A stretch of 61,560 bases of DNA, taken from Fidelibacterota bacterium. Its GTDB lineage: Bacteria; Fidelibacterota; Marinisomatia; Marinisomatales; TCS55. A program made the translations under genes and the position numbers. Positions 53,940 to 61,560 of the stretch are shown one piece after another. The notes under the pieces are model-generated. The model saw nothing but the letters and a program-made list of their open reading frames with translations. It did no database searches and was not told the origin of the DNA. Positions within the stretch are counted from its first letter, which is position 1. The number at the start of each line of letters is the position of its first letter. Location: assembly GCA_002730315.1 (NCBI GenBank), contig PBZW01000066.1, positions 1-61,560 on the forward strand. Direction: 5' to 3'.

Positions 53940-54959
53940 ATGTCAGTACAAGTTAATATAGGAATTGTTGGTTTCGGCCGTATCGGCCGCAATTTATTGC
54001 GCCTTGGCTATGACGATCCGCGTTTCAATTTTGTCGGGATCAGCGACTTGGCTGAACCGGAAGCTCTCTTTTATTTACTGGGGCATGATACTGTATACGG
54101 ACCTATAGAAACTGAAACAGTACTCAAAGACAATTACATTCATTTCGGTCACCAGAAAGTACGCATACTCCCTGGATCAGGACCCGGTTCGTTGCCTTGG
54201 GATGCCCTTGGTGCTGATATTATCATTGACTGCACCGGCCGTATCTGGCCTCGCACTGATTTGGAAAAATACCTGGATGCCGGGGCAAAACGGGTTATAG
54301 TCACCAAACCGCCTGAAGATCCTGTAGATCGTATTGTTGTCATGGGCTTGAATGATAATGATATATCCACTGATGATAAAATCGTTTCCCCTTCTTCATC
54401 TACGACGCAGGTATTAGCTTTGATGCTGGATATCCTAGATAATCAGTATGGACTGGATAAGGCCATGATGACCTCCGTTCATGCTTATACGTCCGATCAA
54501 CCTCTGGCTGACAGTGTGCGGTCAGATCTGCGCCGCAGCCGATCTGCAGTGGAAAATATTATACCCAACCAGACTCAGTCACCCCAATTAGTAGAAACTA
54601 TATTGCCCCACCTCAAAGGAAAAATTGCAGGTATCGCTTTTAACGTTCCTATCCCTGACGGTTCCTGCGTGGACCTTACTACTCAATTACAAACAACACC
54701 CTCTGTGGAAGATGTGAATGCATTAATGAAAGATGTCTCTGAAAATTCCATGTCTGCCATCATCGGTTATACAGATGACCCCATTGTATCCAGCGATGTT
54801 GTAGGTGACAGCCATTCCATGATTTTTGATGCCAGGGCCACTATGATTGCTGCAGGTAAATTACTGAAGACTGTCTGCTGGTATGATGACGGTTATGGAT
54901 ATTCGCAGCGTATTCTGGAACTCACGAAAGCGTACTGCGACTTGGAAGAAGTCTCATGA
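53940..54959 (+). CDS. Glyceraldehyde-3-phosphate dehydrogenase paralog lacking the catalytic Cys
   Basis: GAPDH fold NIGIVGFGRIGRNLLRLGYDDPRF...; aligned active site KIVSPSSSTTQV versus KIVSNASCTTNC in the downstream paralog. Confidence 0.88.
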   Translation: MSVQVNIGIVGFGRIGRNLLRLGYDDPRFNFVGISDLAEPEALFYLLGHDTVYGPIETETVLKDNYIHFGHQKVRILPGSGPGSLPWDALGADIIIDCTGRIWPRTDLEKYLDAGAKRVIVTKPPEDPVDRIVVMGLNDNDISTDDKIVSPSSSTTQVLALMLDILDNQYGLDKAMMTSVHAYTSDQPLADSVRSDLRRSRSAVENIIPNQTQSPQLVETILPHLKGKIAGIAFNVPIPDGSCVDLTTQLQTTPSVEDVNALMKDVSENSMSAIIGYTDDPIVSSDVVGDSHSMIFDARATMIAAGKLLKTVCWYDDGYGYSQRILELTKAYCDLEEVS

Positions 54960-55948
54960 GAATTGGCATAAATGGCTTTGGCCGCATCGGCCGCTCGGTA
55001 TTTAGGATTTTAAATAACCAACAGGATTTTGCTGTTGTGGCCATCAATGACCTTGCTGATGATGATGCCCTGGCTTATTTGTTGAAATACGATACTGTCA
55101 TGGGACCCTTAAAAGATGAAGTGAGTGTTAATAATGGAATTTTAAGTACAACCAATCACAAAGTTAAAATGCTTAACGAGCGTGATCCAGCCGCTCTGCC
55201 CTGGACTGAATTAGGTGTTGATGTTGTCATTGAAGCCACCGGTGTTTTCAGGACCCGTGAGCAGCTGCAAGCTCATTTAGATGCTGGCACAGGACATGTT
55301 ATTCTTACAGTACCGGCCAAGGATGAAATTGATTATACTGTCGTCATTGGTGTAAATGAAGATGGTCTTAAACCTGACCATAAAATTGTTTCAAATGCAT
55401 CCTGTACAACGAACTGTTTAGCCCCTATGGCAAAAGTCCTAAATGATGCTTTCGGTATTGAATATGGTGTTATAAATACAATCCATGCCTATACAAATGA
55501 TCAAAGATTAGCTGACGTTCCTCACTCGGACTGGCGGCGCAGCAGGGCTGCCGCAGAAAACATTATACCCACAACAACTGGGGCTGCCAGAGCTGTCGGA
55601 GTTGTTTTACCAGAACTCAAGGGTAAATTAGATGGCATTGCCATGCGTGTGCCTGTCCCCGATGGCTCAATCGTTGACTTGAATGTGGAATTAAATACTG
55701 ATGTAAGCGCTGACGATATCCGCCAAGCAGTCAAAGAAGCAAGCGCAACTGACCGCCTGAATTCCATCCTGCAATACGAAGATACGCCCATTGTTTCTTC
55801 AGATATTATCGGCAACCCTCATTCATCCATTTTTGATGCACCGTTTACGTCTGTTATCAATAAACGATTTGTAAAAACACTGAACTGGTATGATAATGAG
55901 TGGGGTTATTCCAACCGAGTGGTAGACTTAATAAAATTATTGGCATAA
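54956..55948 (+). CDS. gap: Type I glyceraldehyde-3-phosphate dehydrogenase
   Basis: RIGINGFGRIGRSVFRIL, IVSNASCTTNCLAPMAKVL, WYDNEWGYSNRVVDLI. Confidence 0.97.
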   Translation: MRIGINGFGRIGRSVFRILNNQQDFAVVAINDLADDDALAYLLKYDTVMGPLKDEVSVNNGILSTTNHKVKMLNERDPAALPWTELGVDVVIEATGVFRTREQLQAHLDAGTGHVILTVPAKDEIDYTVVIGVNEDGLKPDHKIVSNASCTTNCLAPMAKVLNDAFGIEYGVINTIHAYTNDQRLADVPHSDWRRSRAAAENIIPTTTGAARAVGVVLPELKGKLDGIAMRVPVPDGSIVDLNVELNTDVSADDIRQAVKEASATDRLNSILQYEDTPIVSSDIIGNPHSSIFDAPFTSVINKRFVKTLNWYDNEWGYSNRVVDLIKLLA

Positions 55949-55973
55949 AAGGATAAGTTTTGAAATTAGTGGA

Positions 55974-56120
55974 TTATTTTATCAACATCATTTTCCTGGT
56001 TTTAATAAAACTACCGCTTTCAATCTGAACAAAATAAACACCGCTTTGCTGAATGTCTAGAAACAAAAAACCCCAGGAATGTGTGGCTTGATAATTAATA
56101 AATTCTTTAAAGATTTTAAT
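55974..56120 (-). pseudogene. Orphan T9SS C-terminal sorting-tail coding remnant
   Basis: Manual minus-strand translation: IKIFKEFINYQATHSWGFLFLDIQQSGVYFVQIESGSFIKTRKMMLIK-stop; no upstream domain, overlaps the GH43 promoter region. Confidence 0.65.
56052..56092. repeat. Direct repeat copy R1 upstream of the GH43 gene
   Basis: aatgtctagaaacaaaaaaccccaggaatgtgtggcttgat; 36/41 identical to R2. Confidence 0.85.
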
Positions 56121-56125
56121 ATTTT

Positions 56126-57796
56126 ATGGAACGATTATTAGTAATATTATTTTTTACTTACTTATTAGAAGCAAAAGAAAATTTATACATTAATCCTATA
56201 TTGCCAGGGAGCTATCCGGACCCCTCAATTTGCAAGGTTGGAGATGAGTTTTTTATTGTAAACTCATCATTTGAGTATTTTCCAGGTCTACCTATACATA
56301 AAAGTAAAGACCTTATTAACTGGGAGCTTATAGGATATGGATTACATAGAAAAAACCAATGTAACCAAAAAGTAAATTTAGTAGATGTGCAATCTAATGG
56401 TGGAATTCATGCCCCTACTATTCGATATCACAATGGCCTATTCTATATTATCACTACAAATGTCTATTATAATGAAATAGAAAAAACAACAGACTTTGTT
56501 AATTTTATAATTACATCTGAAGATGCTGCTGGCCCATGGTCAGACCCCTTTGTCGTTGAAGGAGCACCTGGAATAGATCCCGATATCTTTTTTGATGATG
56601 ATGGAAGAATATGGTATGTTGGGACACACTCTCCTGAAAAACCAAACTTTCCCGGAGAAGGCGAAATTTGGTTACAAGAATTAGATATTATTAATTGGAA
56701 GTTAAAGGGAGAAAGACACTTTTTATGGAGAGGAGCTTGTGGTGGAGTATGGGCAGAAGGACCGCATATGTACAAAAAGGATGGACGGTATTATTTAATG
56801 ATTGCAGAAGGAGGCACTAGTTTTAACCATGCGGTAATGGTTGCTGTTAGTGATAAGATTACAGGTCCTTTTATTCCCAATGAAAGAAACCCCATTCTTA
56901 GTAGCCGTCACCTTTCCTATGATAATTGGGTACATAGTACGGGGCATGGTGATTTGATTGAATTATCTGATGGAAGATGGTATATGGTTGCCTTAGGTAT
57001 ACGTGGTGATGAACTAAACGGCTCTAACATGGGGCGAGAGACATTTTTAGCTCCAGTTAAATGGGAAAGAGAACCATTTGAGTGGAAAGAGGTTAAATAT
57101 CTTTGGCCAGTTGTTGCTCCTAAGACTGGACAGATAGAACGATTTAATAAAACACCGTTTGAAAATACTAAACAACATCAGAGTTTAAATTTTTCGGATG
57201 ATTTTGATCAAAGCGATTTATCTCTTGAGTGGAATTTCCGTCGAGTACCTTTACCAAATAGTTATTCATTGAAAGCTAATACTGGACATTTAAGAGTATA
57301 TGCAAGTCCAAACATTATTAAGGAACGGGGAAGATCTAATTTCATAGGTTTTAGACAGAAAGAAACTGATTTTACTTATGAAGCCAAAATTAACTTCCAG
57401 CCAAAACAATCAGAATCCCAAGCGGGAATAGCTATGGTTCAAAAAGATAATAATTACATCACGTTTACTATTAAAAAGACAAAACTTGGTACCATGCTAC
57501 AAATAAATCTTTCACAGTCGAATAAGGAACCTATTATAGTAAAAGAAGACTTAATAAAGGATATCAATTCGATTGTGGTTTTAAAAATTGAATCGAAGAA
57601 TCAACAATATAGTTTTCACTATAAACAAAAAGGTGAGGGTTTTATTGATTTTCATAAGATGAAATCTTCCTTCATTTTAAGCAAAGGATATACTGGAGCC
57701 TATTTAGGGATTTATATTACAAGCAATGGTATACCTTCAAATGATTTTATGGATGTGGATTTTGTTAAGCATAAATCATATCAAAGATTAAATTAA
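56126..57796 (+). CDS. Glycoside hydrolase family 43 (xylosidase/arabinofuranosidase-like) with C-terminal beta-sandwich
   Basis: Signal-like N-terminus, NPILPGSYPDPSICKVGDEFFIVNSSFEYFPGLPIHKSKDLINW, GIDPDIFFDDDGRIWYVG, WAEGPHMYKKDGRYYLMIAEGGT. Confidence 0.93.
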   Translation: MERLLVILFFTYLLEAKENLYINPILPGSYPDPSICKVGDEFFIVNSSFEYFPGLPIHKSKDLINWELIGYGLHRKNQCNQKVNLVDVQSNGGIHAPTIRYHNGLFYIITTNVYYNEIEKTTDFVNFIITSEDAAGPWSDPFVVEGAPGIDPDIFFDDDGRIWYVGTHSPEKPNFPGEGEIWLQELDIINWKLKGERHFLWRGACGGVWAEGPHMYKKDGRYYLMIAEGGTSFNHAVMVAVSDKITGPFIPNERNPILSSRHLSYDNWVHSTGHGDLIELSDGRWYMVALGIRGDELNGSNMGRETFLAPVKWEREPFEWKEVKYLWPVVAPKTGQIERFNKTPFENTKQHQSLNFSDDFDQSDLSLEWNFRRVPLPNSYSLKANTGHLRVYASPNIIKERGRSNFIGFRQKETDFTYEAKINFQPKQSESQAGIAMVQKDNNYITFTIKKTKLGTMLQINLSQSNKEPIIVKEDLIKDINSIVVLKIESKNQQYSFHYKQKGEGFIDFHKMKSSFILSKGYTGAYLGIYITSNGIPSNDFMDVDFVKHKSYQRLN

Positions 57797-57866
57797 GTTG
57801 GAATTATTTACTATGCTGATAATACGCGAGAGCCCCTCGATTTGCTTGGTATATCAACTAGGCCTA

Positions 57867-57907
57867 AATGTCTAGAAACAAAAAACCAAACGAAGGTGGG
57901 GCTTGAT
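57867..57907. repeat. Direct repeat copy R2 downstream of the GH43 gene
   Basis: aatgtctagaaacaaaaaaccaaacgaaggtggggcttgat; 36/41 identical to R1. Confidence 0.85.
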
Positions 57908-57926
57908 GTTTTACTAATTAATGAAT

Positions 57927-60269
57927 CTATTTCAACAGCACCATCTTCTTAGTCTGCATGTATTCCCCAGCCTGAATCTGATATAGATAGATACCAGCAC
58001 TAACTGGTTTACCGTAATCATTGGTAGCGTCCCATATAATTGATCTGTAACCAGCGTCTTGGGTTTGGTTGATTAGGGTTTTTACTTCCCTTCCCAGCAT
58101 ATCGTAGATGGTAATATTGACCAGACCGTTTTCTGGTAGATCATAGCGCAGTGTTGTGACGGGATTGAATGGGTTGGGGTAGTTTTGATAGACCGTGTAT
58201 TGACTTGGTATAATTAAATTAACATTAGAACGTAATTCTTGAGTATTGGTTATTCCCGGTGTTGGATTCATCAACTGCCAAATTTCTGAACCATCTGGAT
58301 AACGACCATAAGATATATCAGCAATTTGTTCAGCAAATGTGAGTGAATCTATCACTGTCTCTCCATCAGGGTTAGTAAAAGCAATGAATTCCCCATTTCC
58401 TGACAGTTTAAAATTAGTGTGGATGCTGCCTTGCTCATCATCATCGTCACACCAGACGATTAAGTATTCATTCGGTGCTATTGCAAGACTACTTTCAGGA
58501 AATCTCCACTTAGTAAAATTGTCCGGATCATCTGTTAGATAGTGGTTATCTAAATAAACAGTGTCAGTACCGTGATTGTAAAGCTCTAGCCAATCATCAA
58601 ACTCACCATATTCGTCTGAATTGACAGCATCGTTGATTGCTAATAATTCATTTATCATTACATTTTCGGTCAATAATGAAGTGGCCACTTTAATGAACCA
58701 TTCACCTGTTATGGGTGTCACGCCTGTTGATTGATTTGTATTTGTGGACATAAAACGTATTCCGATGTCCCCAACAGACTCAACCGGTGGTATGGTCACG
58801 GCCCAATGATCTTCTTCTTCCGGTGTATTCGTCACCCACAAGGGATCATACTGCATGGGGTAGCTGTCATATGAACCATTGTTTACATTGTGGATGATAA
58901 CATTAATATGGTCTATATCTGGATAGCCAAATGCTGCAGCATGAATCGTAATGGAATCACCTGTTACTGGATTTTGTGGTTCCCACCAAACATCGTAAAC
59001 AAGCGGTTCGGCATTAAGATAATCGATTTGATTTTCTAGAGCTGATACCCGTTCAATTATAAATTCTTTCAGTCCATTTTTGACATGCTGATTATTGTAA
59101 CTGTTTACTGAATATGAATTGGTAAAATCATCAAATGTAAAACCATAATCAAGTGTGCGGTAAATATCGTAAAATGCAGATGTGTCAATCATTGCTTTGG
59201 TACTATCAATCCAATTTTCCCATAATTCCAAAGAAAAATGATGATCTAAATAAAAAGACAGGAAATGTGTGAAAAGGTTACGGAACGATCCAGTATCCAT
59301 GATAATATCGGCTAGCGGTCGATCAGAATTATCGATCAAATAGTAACTATAGGGATCAATGGTCGCCCAGTCCACATCAAACCAGTCAATACCAAATGTG
59401 TTATCATAATCATAAGGAATAAACTGAAACTGATCATTGTTAGGAACATAGTATAAATAATAATTATTCCGCAGGGAACGATAATCATCCCAGCTACCGG
59501 TAAGAATATTTACAGCCAAATATTTTATAAATTCTGAAACATCTAACACATGTTCCAATGAATCAGGATCATTATTTATTATATTTATTAGTCGGGCTAA
59601 CTGTGCAAAATTATATTCATCCTCATTGGTCTTAAGGTCATAAGGACGCTCATCATCGATCCAAGGATGATAATCTTCTGGATCTGGACCGCGATACGTA
59701 AGATCTGCTGGCCAGAGGCATCTCCATAAGTTTCCTGAATCATCTTGAAACCGCTTGCTTAAAAAGGTGTCATCAATGTGCTCAACAGATATATATAATC
59801 CATAATAGCTTTCATTGATATATACTTCCACATGATTAGCTCTAGAGGCGGTCATCCCGATCGATTCAAATAAGTTCCAGCATAATTTGCTGCGTATAAT
59901 TGATACATCATTATGTTCACCATTTACGTTAATTTTTTCAACATCATAAAAATCACGACCTAGGACAAAATGATTAAAATCGAGCTTGAATGATTTCTTT
60001 TGTGAAACGCGCGATGTGTTTCCCCGCAAACGAAACCCAACATTTTCTACAGTTTCATCAATAAAGCTGTTTTGAAAATGGATATCCGCCACATGCATTG
60101 AATCACTTTCCACATTATTATATATCCACACCAGAGATGCAGGATCAACATAAATATCAACCCTGCTGACGGATGAATCATCGTAAATCATCCAGCTATC
60201 GTCAGCCATTAAAAAGGAACACGAAAAAATCAATACCCAACGATAAATGGTGTTTTTTTTAATCAACAT
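57927..60269 (-). CDS. CotH kinase-like protein with lamin-tail domain and T9SS C-terminal sorting domain
   Basis: CotH region NVNGEHNDVSIIRSKLCWNLFESIGMTASRANHVEVYINESYYGLYISVEHID; LTD-like MINELLAINDAVNSDEYGEFDDWLELYNHGTDTVYLDNHYLTDD; tail NYPNPFNPVTTLRYDLPENG...AGIYLYQIQAGEYMQTKKMVLLK. Confidence 0.9.
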   Translation of the reverse strand: MLIKKNTIYRWVLIFSCSFLMADDSWMIYDDSSVSRVDIYVDPASLVWIYNNVESDSMHVADIHFQNSFIDETVENVGFRLRGNTSRVSQKKSFKLDFNHFVLGRDFYDVEKINVNGEHNDVSIIRSKLCWNLFESIGMTASRANHVEVYINESYYGLYISVEHIDDTFLSKRFQDDSGNLWRCLWPADLTYRGPDPEDYHPWIDDERPYDLKTNEDEYNFAQLARLINIINNDPDSLEHVLDVSEFIKYLAVNILTGSWDDYRSLRNNYYLYYVPNNDQFQFIPYDYDNTFGIDWFDVDWATIDPYSYYLIDNSDRPLADIIMDTGSFRNLFTHFLSFYLDHHFSLELWENWIDSTKAMIDTSAFYDIYRTLDYGFTFDDFTNSYSVNSYNNQHVKNGLKEFIIERVSALENQIDYLNAEPLVYDVWWEPQNPVTGDSITIHAAAFGYPDIDHINVIIHNVNNGSYDSYPMQYDPLWVTNTPEEEDHWAVTIPPVESVGDIGIRFMSTNTNQSTGVTPITGEWFIKVATSLLTENVMINELLAINDAVNSDEYGEFDDWLELYNHGTDTVYLDNHYLTDDPDNFTKWRFPESSLAIAPNEYLIVWCDDDDEQGSIHTNFKLSGNGEFIAFTNPDGETVIDSLTFAEQIADISYGRYPDGSEIWQLMNPTPGITNTQELRSNVNLIIPSQYTVYQNYPNPFNPVTTLRYDLPENGLVNITIYDMLGREVKTLINQTQDAGYRSIIWDATNDYGKPVSAGIYLYQIQAGEYMQTKKMVLLK

Positions 60270-60386
60270 GGTATTTAAGGTACAAATAGGAATATTTACG
60301 TAATAAAAATATTACCTGTACCAGTTTTTATATTTTGATATTGTTAATAATTTTTAATTTAATAGCTTAAACCAAAATGAAGACAG

Positions 60387-61560
60387 GTGAAGAATCTACA
60401 ATTGACAGCATTGCTCTGCACTTTTCTAATATTAATTTCGTGCACAAATAATCATATGAATATAAAAAACACTCAATTATCCTATGGCGCCTTTGTTTCT
60501 AACAACAACACTACTTTTAAAATTCATGCTCCGAAAACAACACATGCATATTTGGTCATTTTCAATTTACCGGAAGATGAAACCGGTGTAGAGTATGAAA
60601 TGACAAAACAAAATAACGGTGATTTTACGATTGAATCACATGATGCTGGTGTTGGAACGATATATGGTTTTCGCCTGGAAGGACCATTGAATGATCCCAA
60701 CTTGATAATTGCCGATCCGTATTCCAAAGCAGCCATCACCCAAAATTCCATGCATCATGTAGCTAAATCATTGGTTGTAGATGATACCTATGATTGGGAA
60801 GATGATACCTGGATCCAGATCGATCCCCGTGATCTGGTAATTTATGAAATGCATGTCCGGGATATGACAGCCCACCCTACATCCACAGCAAACCAAAAAG
60901 GTACGTATGCCGGGTTGATTGAAGCGGGCCAAAATGGAGGTATAGAGCATATCAAGGCCATGGGTGTTAACACTGTTCAGATTTTGCCCATTCAAGACTT
61001 TGCCAATTTTGAAGTACCATTTAAGGATAACAAAGCACCCATATATAATGATTGGAATCCATATGGGCGCAATCACTGGGGCTATATGACTACCTTCTTC
61101 TTTGCGCCTGAATCTTACTACGCCAGTGATGGAACGGATATCCCTGGGTCTTGGAATGGTAGAGACGGTAGGTCGATAAATGAAATCAAGGACATGGTCA
61201 AAGCTTTCCATAAAAAAGATATCGCTGTGATTATGGATGTGGTATATAACCATGTATCCAACTTTGACTGGCATCCTCTGAAATATATTGACAGGGAAAT
61301 GTATTTCAGACTCGATAAAGATGGAGACTACATAACTCGTAGCGGCTGTGGCAATGATACTCGTTCGGAACATCCCAAAATGCGGCAATTGATATTGGAA
61401 AGCGTTAAATACTGGATGACAGCATACCACGTGGATGGTTTCCGTTTTGATCTTGGCAATTTGATTGACGCTGAAACAAGACAGCTTATAATTGATGAAT
61501 TAAAAGCCATCAATCCTCATGTCATCCTCTTGGCCGAACCCTGGGGAAATGGCTATGATC
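60387..61560 (+). CDS. Lipoprotein GH13 pullulanase/isoamylase-type alpha-glucan hydrolase (partial, runs off right edge)
   Basis: Manual translation from GTG 60387: MKNLQLTALLCTFLILISCTNNHMNIKNTQLSYGAFVSNNNTTFKIHAP...LVIYEMHVRDMTAHP...VIMDVVYNHVSNF...YHVDGFRFDLGNLID...; lipobox LISC. In-frame ATG at 60456 is an alternative start. Not in the ORF track. Confidence 0.88.
   Translation, partial: MKNLQLTALLCTFLILISCTNNHMNIKNTQLSYGAFVSNNNTTFKIHAPKTTHAYLVIFNLPEDETGVEYEMTKQNNGDFTIESHDAGVGTIYGFRLEGPLNDPNLIIADPYSKAAITQNSMHHVAKSLVVDDTYDWEDDTWIQIDPRDLVIYEMHVRDMTAHPTSTANQKGTYAGLIEAGQNGGIEHIKAMGVNTVQILPIQDFANFEVPFKDNKAPIYNDWNPYGRNHWGYMTTFFFAPESYYASDGTDIPGSWNGRDGRSINEIKDMVKAFHKKDIAVIMDVVYNHVSNFDWHPLKYIDREMYFRLDKDGDYITRSGCGNDTRSEHPKMRQLILESVKYWMTAYHVDGFRFDLGNLIDAETRQLIIDELKAINPHVILLAEPWGNGYD

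Noticed and set aside
53940-54959. Cys-less GAPDH as a decaying duplicate
   Set aside because: Full-length intact frame with conserved fold motifs; no stop or frameshift seen

Overview
This 61.5 kb window is densely coded and looks chromosomal. Gene content (LPS/Kdo operon, T9SS-type C-terminal sorting tails, DUF2723 protein, TolB/Omp-like proteins) suggests a Gram-negative FCB-group bacterium, possibly Marinimicrobia/SAR406-like; that placement is inference. Most of the window is housekeeping: tgt, radA, argF, hflKC, rpoN-lptB-lptC-kdsC-kdsA-pyrG-kdsB, a MacB-type efflux operon, a CCA-adding enzyme, recG, valS, an RNA m5U methyltransferase, a purine nucleoside phosphorylase, deoC and gap. 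I saw no rRNA, tRNA, CRISPR array, transposase or phage genes. Strongest unusual signals: (1) a peroxiredoxin with an in-frame UGA exactly at the peroxidatic Cys (TPG-U-T), split by the ORF track, with a SECIS-like hairpin just downstream, so a probable selenoprotein; (2) tandem GAPDH genes, the first with the catalytic Cys replaced by Ser; (3) a split ALDH16-like pair, one partner lacking the catalytic half, in a deoC/PNP deoxynucleoside cluster; (4) a membrane domain / multiheme cytochrome c / TPR fusion with a CX4CH motif; (5) an AT-rich GH43 gene flanked by 41-bp direct repeats, one lying inside an orphan T9SS sorting-tail coding remnant; (6) two edge genes missing from the ORF track: a PEP-utilizing-enzyme-like N-terminus (left) and a GTG-initiated lipoprotein GH13 enzyme (right).
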